Part shown: in pieces, positions 54,414 through 63,761 of the stretch | How the letters are laid out: each line of letters starts with the position of its first letter | How positions within the stretch are numbered: the stretch's first letter is position 1 | Translations under genes and position numbers: made by a program | Notes under the pieces: model-generated | What the model was told of the DNA's origin: nothing | The model's database searches: none | Seen by the model: only the letters and a program-made list of their open reading frames with translations | Assembly (NCBI GenBank): GCA_016865015.1 | Contig: CP018226.1 | Span: forward strand, 310,001-374,000 | Source of the DNA: Rhizobiales bacterium IMCC20636 | Lineage (GTDB): Bacteria > Pseudomonadota > Alphaproteobacteria > Rhizobiales > GCA-2746425 | Direction of reading: 5' to 3' | DNA length: 64,000 nt

Positions 54414-55328
54414 ATGTCCAATGTCCCCGCCCTTTTCAATCATGCATGGCTGGCTGCGCGACGCGTGCGTGCGCTGGCGCAGCCAGACTCATTTGCCGAT
54501 GCCGGATTCCTGCGACAGGCGGCGCGTCTTGATCTGACAGAGCGGCTTGATGCCGTCAGCCGTAATTTTGAGCATGCACTGGATGTCGATGCGCCTGATC
54601 GTGCCCTGGCTGACGCCCTGTTTGCCACCGGCAAGGTGCAGACGGTTTCGGTGGGGACCGGCTTTGCCGATGCGGATATCGATCGGCCACGTGATGAAGC
54701 CGGTCAGCGGCTAGGCGAGAGAACAGAAGAGGGCAGCCTGTACGATCTCATCACGTCGGTTCTATCTCTGCAATTTGCCAATGACCTGCCCGGTGTCCTG
54801 ATCCAGTTGCGGCGTGCCTTGAAACCGGACGGTCTGTTTTTGGGGGCCTTGCTTGGCGGTGATACGCTGTTTGAGCTGCGTGAGGTTTTGCTGGAGGCTG
54901 AAAGCGAGATTTTGGGCGGGGCCGCGCCACGGGTGCTTCCGTTTGGCGAAGTGCGTGATATGGGCGCGCTGTTGCAGAGGGCTGGGTTTGCGCTTCCGGT
55001 TGCCGATATCGACACGCTGGTGGTTCGCTATGGCAATCCGTTGCGTCTGTTGTCGGATCTGCGGGCCATGGGTGCAACCAATGTGTTGAAATCAGCTGCA
55101 TCGCGACCCATGCGCCGTGATGTTCTGCTGCGTGCCATGGCGCTTTACAAAGACAGATTTGCGGAAGCTGACGGAAAAGTGCCCGCGACGTTTCAGATTG
55201 TCTCCCTGTCCGGGTGGGCACCTCATGAAAGCCAGCAAAAACCATTGCAGCCAGGATCGGCAAAATCACGGCTGGCCGATGCATTGGGTGTTGCGGAAAA
55301 ATCAGCTGGCGAGAAAACGGGGCAGTAA
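54414..55328 (+). CDS. SAM-dependent methyltransferase, NDUFAF5/BioC-like
   Basis: A 304-residue class I methyltransferase-fold protein resembling the NDUFAF5/BioC group. LYDLITSVLSLQFANDLPGVLIQLRRALKPDGLFLGALLGGDTLFELREVL is the recognisable stretch. The usual SAM loop (E/DxGxGxG) is poorly conserved: SVGTGFADADI stands in its place. The start ATG at 54414 is used; a TTG at 54402 is also possible. In mitochondria NDUFAF5 hydroxylates an Arg of complex I; a similar role is possible. It may be co-transcribed with zapA, 39 bases upstream. Confidence 0.85.
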   Translation: MSNVPALFNHAWLAARRVRALAQPDSFADAGFLRQAARLDLTERLDAVSRNFEHALDVDAPDRALADALFATGKVQTVSVGTGFADADIDRPRDEAGQRLGERTEEGSLYDLITSVLSLQFANDLPGVLIQLRRALKPDGLFLGALLGGDTLFELREVLLEAESEILGGAAPRVLPFGEVRDMGALLQRAGFALPVADIDTLVVRYGNPLRLLSDLRAMGATNVLKSAASRPMRRDVLLRAMALYKDRFAEADGKVPATFQIVSLSGWAPHESQQKPLQPGSAKSRLADALGVAEKSAGEKTGQ

Positions 55329-55342
55329 AGTGTGTTCTGTTG

Positions 55343-55768
55343 TCAGCCGAGTAAATCTACCAGATGCGGAATAAGCGGGATGTCGGCTTCCGGCATGTCA
55401 TAGTTCTTCAAATCGCGCGCGCGCACCCATTTCAAGGCCTGATTTTCCCGTCCGTTGCCGGAGCCAAGCGCAGGCGGCGCTTCATAACGGCGGCAAATAT
55501 AGAGCGGCATCAGAAGATGGAAGTTCTCATAGCTGTGGCTGGCGAAGGTCAATGGAGCCAGACAAGGTACGGTTGCAACCACCCCAAGCTCTTCGTGCAA
55601 TTCGCGGATCAGGCTGATTTCCGGTGTTTCTCCCGGCTCGACCTTGCCGCCTGGAAACTCCCACAGGCCTGCCATGGCTTTGCCTTCCGGGCGCTGTGCC
55701 AGCAAAATGCGGTTGTCTGAATCCAGCAAGGCACAGGCGGCAACCAGCAGAATCTTTTTGTCTGTCAT
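55343..55768 (-). CDS. mutT: Nudix hydrolase, MutT-like
   Basis: A 141-residue Nudix enzyme that cleaves oxidised or non-canonical nucleoside triphosphates such as 8-oxo-dGTP. The Nudix box is complete: GGKVEPGETPEISLIRELHEELGV at about residue 36. The N-terminus ILLVAACALLDSDNRILLAQRPEG is typical of MutT. The start at 55768 is chosen from family length. It is convergent with the methyltransferase gene and follows the GNAT gene by four bases. Confidence 0.92.
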   Translation of the reverse strand: MTDKKILLVAACALLDSDNRILLAQRPEGKAMAGLWEFPGGKVEPGETPEISLIRELHEELGVVATVPCLAPLTFASHSYENFHLLMPLYICRRYEAPPALGSGNGRENQALKWVRARDLKNYDMPEADIPLIPHLVDLLG

Positions 55769-55772
55769 GAAA

Positions 55773-56537
55773 CTACCGTCCAATGAAACTGCGATAGGCA
55801 TAGCGGTAGCGTTCGGTAAACCCAAGCGCTTGATAGAGCTGTTTTGCCGGTCTGTTGTCGTCTTCTACCTGAAGCCAGGCCGTGCTTGCCCCGTGATCTG
55901 CACCCCAGGCAAGGGCCGCATGGCTGAGCGAGCGTCCAAGACCGGTGCGGCGGGCAGCTGTCGCGACTGCCAGTCCGAACAGCCCGACCAGCTTGTCCTG
56001 CACCACAGCAACCGCAACGCCAAGGCACTGATCCGGCGAGGCAATCTGGAAAAAACAGACCGGTTTTTCTATGGCATTCAGCGTGTCGGTGATGGCGCTT
56101 CCATCAATATCACTGTTCATGGTGAGCGCTTTGTAGTTCGCGATCCACTCTGGTGCAGGTTCCTCAAACATGTCGAAACCACCGGAGTTGAAATGAGATT
56201 GAAGCGGCGCTGTCATCACCAGGCTTTCAGAATAGGGGCTGGACCAATCGCTTGTGCTGCAGGCCTTGATCAGTTCGGGCGGTGTCAGCGGTGTGGAACG
56301 CAGGGTTGGCTTCACGCCTGCCATATCGAACTGCGCTATGGCAGAAGCCAGACGCTGTTCCACATTTGCGCCATCGGCAAGATCCAGACAATTGATCGAA
56401 TTGGTGCGCTTGTAGGGCAGCGCGGATGAGAGGCGAATCTGCCACGTACCATCATCAACCACCTTAGCAGCTGGCCAGGAGGCAAAGCCCGCCTGTTCAA
56501 GCGTCTTTATGGAGGGGTCAGCTTCTGTAATCGCCAT
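55773..56537 (-). CDS. GNAT-family N-acetyltransferase
   Basis: A 254-residue acetyltransferase with a C-terminal GNAT domain ([71 protein letters not shown]), where the acetyl-CoA loop is RRTGLG. The N-terminal half is more variable. The start at 56537 overlaps argJ by 20 bases and is preferred over the open frame to 56627. Position after argJ suggests a link with arginine metabolism, but its substrate is unknown. Confidence 0.88.
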   Translation of the reverse strand: MAITEADPSIKTLEQAGFASWPAAKVVDDGTWQIRLSSALPYKRTNSINCLDLADGANVEQRLASAIAQFDMAGVKPTLRSTPLTPPELIKACSTSDWSSPYSESLVMTAPLQSHFNSGGFDMFEEPAPEWIANYKALTMNSDIDGSAITDTLNAIEKPVCFFQIASPDQCLGVAVAVVQDKLVGLFGLAVATAARRTGLGRSLSHAALAWGADHGASTAWLQVEDDNRPAKQLYQALGFTERYRYAYRSFIGR

Positions 56538-57747
56538 TGATCGCAACATATTCTTTGGTGAGATCGCAGGTCCACACGGTGGCACTGCCCGTGCCGATCC
56601 CCAGATCAATCCGGATGGGAATTTCATCGCGTTTCATGACAGCGCTGGCGGCGGCTTCGGAATATCCAATCGAACGCATGCCGTCTTCGGCGACTCTCAC
56701 ATCACCAAAATAAATTGACAGCAGATCACGGTCTGCCGGTTCGCCTGCCTTGCCAACGGCCATGACGATGCGGCCCCAATTGGCGTCTTCGCCAGCGATG
56801 GCCGTCTTGACCAAAGGCGAATTGGCAACGGAAAAGGCAATTTTCCGGGCGGAGGCTTCGCTTTCTGCGCCGGTGACACTTATTTCAACCAGCTTGTGTG
56901 CGCCTTCACCATCGCGCACCACCTGCAGGGCCAGATCTTTCATCAGCGCTGCAAGCGCGGTCTCAAAGCTGGATGTATCGGCAGGCTCCAGCAATGCTCG
57001 GCTGCCAGGCAGAGAGACCAGAAGAACGGTATCGCTGGTGGAGGTGTCACTGTCCACGGTGATGGAGTTGAAGGTGCGATCAATGGTGCCGGACAGTGCC
57101 GATTGCAGCACCGAAGCTGGCAAGGGCGCATCGGTAAAGAGGAATGACAGCATGGTTGCCATGTCAGGCTGAATCATCCCCGAGCCCTTGGCGATGCCAT
57201 TGATGGTGTAGCTTGCGCCATCCAGTTCAAAGGTCTGACTCGCCAGTTTGGGAAATGTATCGGTTGTCATGATCGTGCGGGCGGCGGCTTCCCAGGCTTT
57301 TGCGGTTGCAGCTCCACTGGATGCCAGATGATCCATGATCGCGGCATATTTTTGCGCGGGCAGTGGCTCACCAATGACACCGGTCGATGCCAGAAACACT
57401 TCTTCCGGGGTGCAGCCGACAGCATCGGCTGTCAGTTTTGCCGAGGTTTCAACCGATTCGCGGCCTTCGCGACCGGTAAACGCATTGGCGTTGCCCGAAT
57501 TGACCAGCAGCGCACGCGCAACCCCATTGCCAAGATGGGTTTTGCACCACTCCACAGGGGCCGATGCACAGCGCGATCGGGTGAAAACGCCGGCAATCTG
57601 TGCAACGTCTTCAAACTGAACCAACAGGACATCATCGCGTCCGCGGTATTTGATGCCGGCTTCTGCGGTGGAGAATGTCAGCCCGGCAATGACCGGCAAT
57701 TGCGGCGTGGTTGCTGGGGCCAGCGGTGATAGGGCGATAGTCGACAT
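56518..57747 (-). CDS. argJ: Bifunctional ornithine acetyltransferase ArgJ
   Basis: A 409-residue enzyme that moves the acetyl group from N-acetylornithine to glutamate in the arginine cyclic pathway. It self-cleaves at the Thr in [20 protein letters not shown] (near residue 190), giving alpha and beta chains. [12 protein letters not shown] and the C-terminal [37 protein letters not shown] are typical. A GNAT gene and mutT follow on the same strand. Confidence 0.96.
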   Translation of the reverse strand: MSTIALSPLAPATTPQLPVIAGLTFSTAEAGIKYRGRDDVLLVQFEDVAQIAGVFTRSRCASAPVEWCKTHLGNGVARALLVNSGNANAFTGREGRESVETSAKLTADAVGCTPEEVFLASTGVIGEPLPAQKYAAIMDHLASSGAATAKAWEAAARTIMTTDTFPKLASQTFELDGASYTINGIAKGSGMIQPDMATMLSFLFTDAPLPASVLQSALSGTIDRTFNSITVDSDTSTSDTVLLVSLPGSRALLEPADTSSFETALAALMKDLALQVVRDGEGAHKLVEISVTGAESEASARKIAFSVANSPLVKTAIAGEDANWGRIVMAVGKAGEPADRDLLSIYFGDVRVAEDGMRSIGYSEAAASAVMKRDEIPIRIDLGIGTGSATVWTCDLTKEYVAINGDYRS

Positions 57748-57824
57748 GGGATTGGCTTTTTGCTGAGTGGAAAAATGGAAAGAATTGGCACTTAATGTAG
57801 AGGTCTGCAGGCGACGGGGGAACC

Positions 57825-59342
57825 CTAATCCACCACAATTTTGACCAGGCTTCCCTGTCGCAATTGGGCGCCTTCCTGAATGCCGTTCAAAATCAGGAAC
57901 AGACTGCGCTCGCGATCCACTCCTTCCATCTGGGCCGACATGGAAGACACTGTGTCGCCGTTGCGCACTTTGACGATCTTCAGTGATAGCGGGCTCAGTT
58001 TGGCCCGCTCTACACGGCCAAGACGGCGAAAGCTTGCAAGGGTTGCGTCGGCATCTGCCTTCAGATCGGTGATCTCATCGGCATTTGCAAACAGGAAGCG
58101 ATAGGTGGCTCCGCGCAGGCGTATGACAATGATGCGGAAACGCCAACCCTTGGCGCGCGCGTCTGCCGTTGCAGCTTCAAGGCCATTGATGGTTTTTCCT
58201 TCGATGGAGGAGGGAATAAGTCCGCCAATCCAGCCCGATCCCATATAGTCCACCAGGGATTGCTGGGCCGGGATTTCCACGCCATCAAAGCGCATGGCTG
58301 TGCCATTCTTGTCTGCGGCCAGAACGGCCTCGGAGGTGTTTTCCAGTGTGTAACCAACGGGCAGTTCAAATGAGAAGCCGAATTTTGGATGCAGATAGGC
58401 GCGGCCCCGGACGTAGCCTTCAGAGGGATCATCGCCAAAGGTCAGCCCGTCAATCGCATCAAGATAATGGGCACGTTCCTTTACCTGGTTGCTTTGTGCC
58501 GGGAAGGCTCGGGCGGTGTCGATAACTTGAGAGATGCGCGCAGGTGTTGCCGGATGCGATGCCAGGAAGTTGGGGCTGTTTGCGTTGCTGGACAGGCTGT
58601 CGGCCCGGAACCGGCTGAAACGTCCCATGCTGGTCAGAAAGCGCGCTGCGGCATAGGGATCAAGACCCGCCTTTGCCATCATTTCCACGCCAATGCGATC
58701 AGCCGCCAATTCTTGTCCCCGGGAGAAGCTGGCCAGTGAAACCTGACTGGAGGTGAGTGCGATCTGACCTTCCTGCTCGTCAGCAATGACGTCGGTCACA
58801 ACCTTGTTGACCAGTTTGGCCTGCTGTGCCCGCTGCTGGCGCTGGAAGGCATGGTTCTCGGTGACATGGGCCATTTCATGGGCCAGGACTGCGGCCACTT
58901 CGGATGTGTCATTGGCAAGGGCCAGCAATCCGCGCGTGACATAAAGATATCCACCCGGCAGGGCAAAGGCATTCACCACAGGTGAATTGAGCACGGTGAG
59001 GCGGTAATTCTGTCCTGGCGTTGAGGAAACAGCGACGAGTCGCTTGGTCACATCGCCCAGAAGTGCTTCGACTTTCTTGTTGCGATACCGCCCGCCATAG
59101 GCTGCCACGACGCGTGGATGCTCGCGCTGACCAATCGAAGCGCCAGCGCCCGGTGCAAGACCTGACAGGCTGGGCGCACCACCAAATGAGACACAGGCAG
59201 ACAGGACAGGCGCGGCAAGGCACAGGATAAGAACAGGACGAAGGAAGCGCAGCAGCGCTCTGCCTCGCGAATCAACATAATTCGCAAGGTTGAATGTCTG
59301 CTGGCGGGATTTCAGCCCCTTTTGAACAACCGGACCTGTCAT
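57825..59342 (-). CDS. M48-family metalloprotease lipoprotein
   Basis: A 505-residue zinc protease of the BepA/LoiP type, acting on outer-membrane assembly in the periplasm. A lipobox LSAC (Cys near residue 50) marks it as a lipoprotein. HEMAH (HExxH) near residue 155 binds zinc, with the third ligand in [22 protein letters not shown]. The C-terminal [17 protein letters not shown] resembles a short substrate- or peptidoglycan-binding part. The long N-terminal lead (about 30 residues before the hydrophobic part) makes the start uncertain. Confidence 0.9.
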   Translation of the reverse strand: MTGPVVQKGLKSRQQTFNLANYVDSRGRALLRFLRPVLILCLAAPVLSACVSFGGAPSLSGLAPGAGASIGQREHPRVVAAYGGRYRNKKVEALLGDVTKRLVAVSSTPGQNYRLTVLNSPVVNAFALPGGYLYVTRGLLALANDTSEVAAVLAHEMAHVTENHAFQRQQRAQQAKLVNKVVTDVIADEQEGQIALTSSQVSLASFSRGQELAADRIGVEMMAKAGLDPYAAARFLTSMGRFSRFRADSLSSNANSPNFLASHPATPARISQVIDTARAFPAQSNQVKERAHYLDAIDGLTFGDDPSEGYVRGRAYLHPKFGFSFELPVGYTLENTSEAVLAADKNGTAMRFDGVEIPAQQSLVDYMGSGWIGGLIPSSIEGKTINGLEAATADARAKGWRFRIIVIRLRGATYRFLFANADEITDLKADADATLASFRRLGRVERAKLSPLSLKIVKVRNGDTVSSMSAQMEGVDRERSLFLILNGIQEGAQLRQGSLVKIVVD

Positions 59343-59356
59343 AGTGGCAAGTCTGC

Positions 59357-60211
59357 TTACTCCATGATCACAATTTGTGCAGCGTCAAACACGTCAATCA
59401 GAGGGCCATTGTTTGACTGAACGACTCCCCGTACTTCAATAGTCCTGTTTTTCAGTTCTTTTAAGGTGAAACCGTGTTCACTCAAATGTTTTTCGACATT
59501 CGAGGTCAGTCTTACCGTAAAGTCCTCCGAGTAGTTGCCTCCAAAGTTCAGATAGTGCCAGCGCCCTGCATTGCCTGTGCTTAGCACAAGCCCCCTAATG
59601 ATTCCGTAATGGCCGACCGCCTTTTCTGTGGCAAAATGTCCGACTTTCCCCAAAAAGACGGGCTGCGAATCCTGCGGCAGCGATACTGATGTTGGACGTA
59701 TCAGATCCAGCTTCCAAATGCCGATGCCTGATTGCCTTGCTGCCTCTTCAAATGGACGCAGTGCGCGCGCGCAACTGATTTGATCGGGATAGATATAGAT
59801 ATGGGCATGCCCCTGTTGCAACAGGGTCTTTTGAAGCCAATTGCGAGACTGGGTATCTGCCCGGTCTGCCAGCACAATATGTGCCGGTGTGAAGCCGGTC
59901 CGGTCAGGCCGTTTTGCAGCGGGATATGGAATAATGGTCTGGCCCACCAATTTGCGCAGCGGATTTGGTGATGCTGCAACCCTGACGCCTGAGAGTTTCA
60001 GCTTTCGCCCATCCTGCAAGGAAAGTCTGCCTGTGGCATTGGCTTCCATAATTATGCCGGGTTGTGTTGGTTTGAGATTGCATTGCCGGGGACCGGCCTG
60101 CGAGGTGTTCGCAAAGGCCTGAACCGTCATGGCACATAGAAAAAGCGTTGTCAGACACAGCCGGACAGACAGGAGGGACTGACAAAAAGTACTGAAAACA
60201 GGCTGTTTCAT
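59357..60211 (-). CDS. Thermonuclease-like (SNase-fold) exported protein
   Basis: A 284-residue protein with a signal peptide (about residues 1-35, cleavage near AFANTS) and a staphylococcal-nuclease-like fold: ATGRLSLQDGRKLKLSGVRVAA and the ARALRPFEEAARQSGIGIWKLD stretch are family marks. The acidic and arginine residues of the nuclease active site are not all recognisable, so activity is doubtful. A C-terminal domain (KVGHFATEKAVGHYGIIRGLVLSTGNAGRWHYLNFGGNYSEDFTVRL) is of the DNA- or ligand-binding OB type. It is followed 15 bases later by the M48 protease gene. Confidence 0.8.
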   Translation of the reverse strand: MKQPVFSTFCQSLLSVRLCLTTLFLCAMTVQAFANTSQAGPRQCNLKPTQPGIIMEANATGRLSLQDGRKLKLSGVRVAASPNPLRKLVGQTIIPYPAAKRPDRTGFTPAHIVLADRADTQSRNWLQKTLLQQGHAHIYIYPDQISCARALRPFEEAARQSGIGIWKLDLIRPTSVSLPQDSQPVFLGKVGHFATEKAVGHYGIIRGLVLSTGNAGRWHYLNFGGNYSEDFTVRLTSNVEKHLSEHGFTLKELKNRTIEVRGVVQSNNGPLIDVFDAAQIVIME

Positions 60212-60427
60212 GGCTGTTCCCGATATGACGGTGCTGCGTCATATTCAATGGATTTGTGTCGGATTAACCTAAATAACTTCGAGAGTCACGTATGCGATTG
60301 CCCAATATTCCCCACAATTCCGTGATTTGCGCTAACCCTATATCAACCCTATTCTGCGAAAGTTGATCAACAGCATTCTTTGGTGGTTTTTCGTTTGACC
60401 CTGTTTCGATCCGTTTCTTTTTTGAAA

Positions 60428-61411
60428 ATGCGTCCGCTGCGTATCGCGGCGGGGCTTTCTGTTGGTCTTTTTCTGGCCGCGTGCAATCCAAATTTCGATT
60501 TTGACGACCGGCATAGCAAGCCGCTGTCAAATGCCACCAAGACACGGTTGGAAAATCTGAAGATGGATGCCAAGGCGCCAATGGTGGTACGGATCTACAA
60601 GGAAGAGGCCGAACTGGAAGTCTGGAAATGGCGCAAGATTGACCGTAAATATGCGCTGTACAAGAAATACGATATTTGCGCCTATTCCGGCGAACTGGGC
60701 CCGAAAATCAAGGAGGGAGACCGACAGGCTCCTGAAGGGTTCTATACAATTGTACCCGGTTTGATGAATCCGAAATCAAATTACTATCTGGCGTTCAATC
60801 TGGGCTATCCCAATGAATTTGATCGGGCGCACAAGCGCACCGGAAGCCATTTGATGGTGCATGGATCATGCTCATCGCGCGGTTGCTATGCCATGGAAGA
60901 TGATCAGATTGAGGAAATCTATCAGCTTGGGCGGGAAAGTTTTTCTGCCGGTCAGAGATCGTTTCAGGTTCAGGCCTTTCCGTTCCGCATGACCAATGCC
61001 AATCTTGCACGCCACAGTGACAGCCCACATGCGGATTTCTGGCGCATGCTGAAAGATGGGGCCGATCATTTTGAAGCAACCAAACAGCCGCCAACGGTGA
61101 ATGTTTGTGAAAAGCGCTATGTCTTCAATGCGGTTGCAGCAGAAGGTGAAAAATTTGTCGCCGACGAGGCTTGTCCTGCCTATACGGTGCCGGAATCGAT
61201 TGGCCGGGCCGTCGCCAAATATCGCGGCAAAGCCTATGCGCCGCAAACCCCGATCATGGCTGCACCGGTGGCGCAATCGGCCATCGCCGTGCCGATTGTT
61301 CCTGTTGCAGAGTCTCAGGAAGCTTTTTCTGTTGCGGAAACACCGGCACCTCAGCCGTTTGAAGCTGAAGCTGAGCCAAAAGGGCTGTTTACAAAACTGT
61401 TCCGCCGCTAG
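60428..61411 (+). CDS. YafK/ErfK-type L,D-transpeptidase lipoprotein
   Basis: A 327-residue periplasmic L,D-transpeptidase-fold lipoprotein. The lipobox LAAC (near residue 19) follows a short hydrophobic signal. The catalytic region SHLMVHGSCSSRGCYAMED carries His and the nucleophile Cys, in the YafK subgroup that acts on lipoprotein-peptidoglycan links. The C-terminus is Pro/Ala-rich. The start at 60428 gives a normal lipoprotein signal; an open lead to 60380 is not used. The last 23 bases overlap the convergent VTT-protein gene. Confidence 0.9.
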   Translation: MRPLRIAAGLSVGLFLAACNPNFDFDDRHSKPLSNATKTRLENLKMDAKAPMVVRIYKEEAELEVWKWRKIDRKYALYKKYDICAYSGELGPKIKEGDRQAPEGFYTIVPGLMNPKSNYYLAFNLGYPNEFDRAHKRTGSHLMVHGSCSSRGCYAMEDDQIEEIYQLGRESFSAGQRSFQVQAFPFRMTNANLARHSDSPHADFWRMLKDGADHFEATKQPPTVNVCEKRYVFNAVAAEGEKFVADEACPAYTVPESIGRAVAKYRGKAYAPQTPIMAAPVAQSAIAVPIVPVAESQEAFSVAETPAPQPFEAEAEPKGLFTKLFRR

Positions 61412-62015
61412 AGCCGGTTTTTGCCTTGAATGCCAGCCATTTGCGGTAGAGCAGAAATGCGCTTGCGCTGAAGAAAACCAAAGAAATTCCAAGGCCACGA
61501 AACTGCCTGGCAGCATCGGTCAATGTAGACAGCTGGCCAGCCAAGAGATAGCCCAGCATTGTGTAGGAAACAGTCCAGATTGCGGTGCCAATAAGCGCCG
61601 TGATGGAGAATTTGAGCCATCCCATTTTACTGGCACCACAGATATAAGTCACATAGGGGCCGACGGGACTGAGTATCGTATGGCTGAGCAATATGGCGGT
61701 TGTCCCATTGCGCTCCAGCAGATGCTCGCCGCGGTCGACGAGGCCGTGAAATCGGTTGCTGGAATGAAGCCGGGCGAGCAGAGACGGGCCGACAATGCGC
61801 GCGGCGTTCAGAGCCAGTTGATCGCCAAGAGCGAATGCGGTGAATGACGCGAAGAGAACGTGAAAGACATCCAGATCACCGGCGGCGGCAAACCCTCCGG
61901 ACGTCAGGACTAGAACCGAAGAGGGCACCGGAATGCCCAGACTGGCGATGGCAACGCAGATAAAGACGATCCACAGACCATAGTCGGGAATCAGAGCCAG
62001 GAAGTAATCAGTCAT
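61389..62015 (-). CDS. VTT-domain (DedA-like) membrane protein
   Basis: A 208-residue polytopic membrane protein of the DedA/VTT superfamily, members of which move lipids between membrane leaflets or support envelope homeostasis. FICVAIASLGIPVPSSVLVLTSGGFAAAG is the re-entrant loop region, and RNGTTAILLSHTILSPVGPYVTYICGASKMGWLKF the second. About five hydrophobic segments. It overlaps the small membrane protein gene by eight bases, so it is translationally linked to the five-heme cytochrome operon, an unusual neighbour for this family. Confidence 0.88.
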   Translation of the reverse strand: MTDYFLALIPDYGLWIVFICVAIASLGIPVPSSVLVLTSGGFAAAGDLDVFHVLFASFTAFALGDQLALNAARIVGPSLLARLHSSNRFHGLVDRGEHLLERNGTTAILLSHTILSPVGPYVTYICGASKMGWLKFSITALIGTAIWTVSYTMLGYLLAGQLSTLTDAARQFRGLGISLVFFSASAFLLYRKWLAFKAKTGSSGGTVL

Positions 62016-62421
62016 GCGCCTGGCCGTGATGGGCTTGTGCGGCAGTTCGTACTTTTTCTGTCAGTTCTTCCAGCGAGAGATCCAGTCTTTCAGCCACAAA
62101 GCTCATTCGCTTTGAACCTTCGACCCCATCCTTAAATTCAAAGATTTCCTTTATCGTATCACGCGGCAAATCGTATGACAGTGCCACATAATAGGGCGTC
62201 ATCCAGGGTTGCAAGGCTTCGTTCTGATGGCGTGGATCATTGAAGTAGATCAGTTCTGCAATAAAACTGCCGGTAAAATAGACGAGGGCAAAAAAAGACG
62301 CCGCAGCAATGCCGACAGTCAGTTTGTTTTGCCCAATGAAGGCGCGCAGCCTTGGAGTCAGCACAATGTCATACCCGTCTTGCAGGGACACTTGCCCAGC
62401 CTGATGGGCTGAGCTGTCCAT
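62008..62421 (-). CDS. Single-pass membrane protein, unknown
   Basis: A 137-residue protein with a cytoplasmic lead of about 30 residues, one membrane helix (about residues 33-58) and a soluble C-terminal part rich in acidic and basic residues (KDGVEGSKRMSFVAERLDLSLEELTEKVRTAA) that looks helical. I do not recognise the family. It lies 47 bases after the cytochrome gene and overlaps the VTT gene, so it probably links or serves the cytochrome complex. Confidence 0.75.
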   Translation of the reverse strand: MDSSAHQAGQVSLQDGYDIVLTPRLRAFIGQNKLTVGIAAASFFALVYFTGSFIAELIYFNDPRHQNEALQPWMTPYYVALSYDLPRDTIKEIFEFKDGVEGSKRMSFVAERLDLSLEELTEKVRTAAQAHHGQAHD

Positions 62422-62468
62422 TTCAGCTGTTCATTATTGTCCACTGCATCAGGTCTGGATCAGCCCTG

Positions 62469-63602
62469 TCAGGGTCGGGCCAGACCTGACATATCCACGT
62501 CGGCCTTTTCTGACAGGTTTTCCAGGCTGTCATACAGCAGTTGCAGAGCATAATGTGGATTATGCGTGTAAATGCCCTTGTCCTTGGCCACAAGCTGATA
62601 GTTGTAGGCGGCTTTCAGAAGACGTGGGGTCCATGATTGATAGCGATTTGGAAATTTGGCTTCATCGGCAGATGCCGCACCATCCCCGTCACTGTCGTTG
62701 AAAAAATATGGGTATGCGCCTGAATGATAGACAATGGCTCCTCCCGCAACCTGCGACGCATATGTGCGAATGGCTGCGTCGAGCTGTTCGTGCATGGTTT
62801 GGATCGGATTTGCGATGCCTTCCTTGGTGTCGCCATCTCCATCAAAATCCATTGGTGACATTCTGATATCAGTGAACTCAGTGATGTTCTGGTGGCAGGT
62901 CGTGCAGCTCGTCTGTGCGACTTCCAGTGTGTGCGGATTGTGGCAGTCGGTACAGGTGGCAAGGTTCGGTACATGTGCGAACTTACCCTTGTAGGATTTG
63001 CCTTCATACTGATAGCCGCCCTCGGCTTCGCCGCCCATCAGGCTGGCAGCAGCAGCTGCGTAGTGGATATTGATGAAAGCCAGATCAGCCGAGACTGTAT
63101 CTTCGTCCATGTCGAGCGTCGCAGCATCAACAGATTTTCCGGATTCCCGGCCCTGATGACAGACTGCACAGACTGCACCGCTGCCAAGCGTGTCGATGGC
63201 GACTCCTGATGGGAACGGAACAGATGCCAGTGTCTTGCCACCACCTTCGTGACAGACAGCGCATTCTACGGTGCTGCCCAATGCCACGGCATGATCGATC
63301 ACGCCCGGCGTGCTCATGGGTCCGTTCATGTAGTCCTGTGCACCTATCCCGGAATGGCATGTGGCGCATGTGCCGGGGATTTCTCCCTCATCATTCCAGT
63401 GGGTGAAGGCCTCGGATGAGGCATTGGCGTGGGGTGATGCCCGCCAGGCTTCAATAATATCCGCAATCGGAGAGCTGTTTTTGGCAGCATCCTGTGCGTA
63501 AGCGACGGACAGGACCAGAACTGAGATCACAGACACAATGAGTGCCATCAGAAAAATCGACACTGTTTCCAGTTGGATGGACTTCAACGATCTTATCATC
63601 AC
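62469..63602 (-). CDS. Five-heme cytochrome c
   Basis: A 377-residue exported or membrane-anchored multiheme cytochrome. An N-terminal hydrophobic segment (about residues 15-36) is a signal or anchor. Five CxxCH heme motifs lie at about residues 79, 114, 145, 217 and 233 (CATCH, CAVCH, CAVCH, CTDCH, CTTCH). Two DxDxDG loops (DFDGDGDT, DSDGDGAA) near 255 and 308 could bind calcium. GGAG lies 12 bases before the start. It heads an operon with a small membrane protein and a VTT protein and is divergent from an NqrA-like gene. Its redox partner is unknown. Confidence 0.9.
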   Translation of the reverse strand: MMIRSLKSIQLETVSIFLMALIVSVISVLVLSVAYAQDAAKNSSPIADIIEAWRASPHANASSEAFTHWNDEGEIPGTCATCHSGIGAQDYMNGPMSTPGVIDHAVALGSTVECAVCHEGGGKTLASVPFPSGVAIDTLGSGAVCAVCHQGRESGKSVDAATLDMDEDTVSADLAFINIHYAAAAASLMGGEAEGGYQYEGKSYKGKFAHVPNLATCTDCHNPHTLEVAQTSCTTCHQNITEFTDIRMSPMDFDGDGDTKEGIANPIQTMHEQLDAAIRTYASQVAGGAIVYHSGAYPYFFNDSDGDGAASADEAKFPNRYQSWTPRLLKAAYNYQLVAKDKGIYTHNPHYALQLLYDSLENLSEKADVDMSGLARP

Positions 63603-63664
63603 TACCGCTCCATTGGTTTTTGTCGTTTAGATTTAACAAGGTATCATAGCTGAAAGTGCACTCA

Positions 63665-63678
63665 TTGACAGAGATCAA
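63665..63678. promoter_or_regulatory. FNR/FixK-type box
   Basis: TTGACAGAGATCAA matches the FNR/FixK/Dnr consensus (TTGAT-N4-ATCAA) apart from one base. It sits inside a longer 9-bp inverted repeat (ACTCATTGA/TCAATGAGT, 63662-63681-type arms). It lies between the divergent cytochrome gene and the NqrA-like gene, so oxygen- or redox-dependent control of one or both is likely. Confidence 0.7.
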
Positions 63679-63761
63679 TGAGTTGCAAGTCTTCCTGATT
63701 GATGATCACAGTTCAAAGAGCACTTTGAACCAGTTCGTCATACACCTGTGAAGGATCGCTG

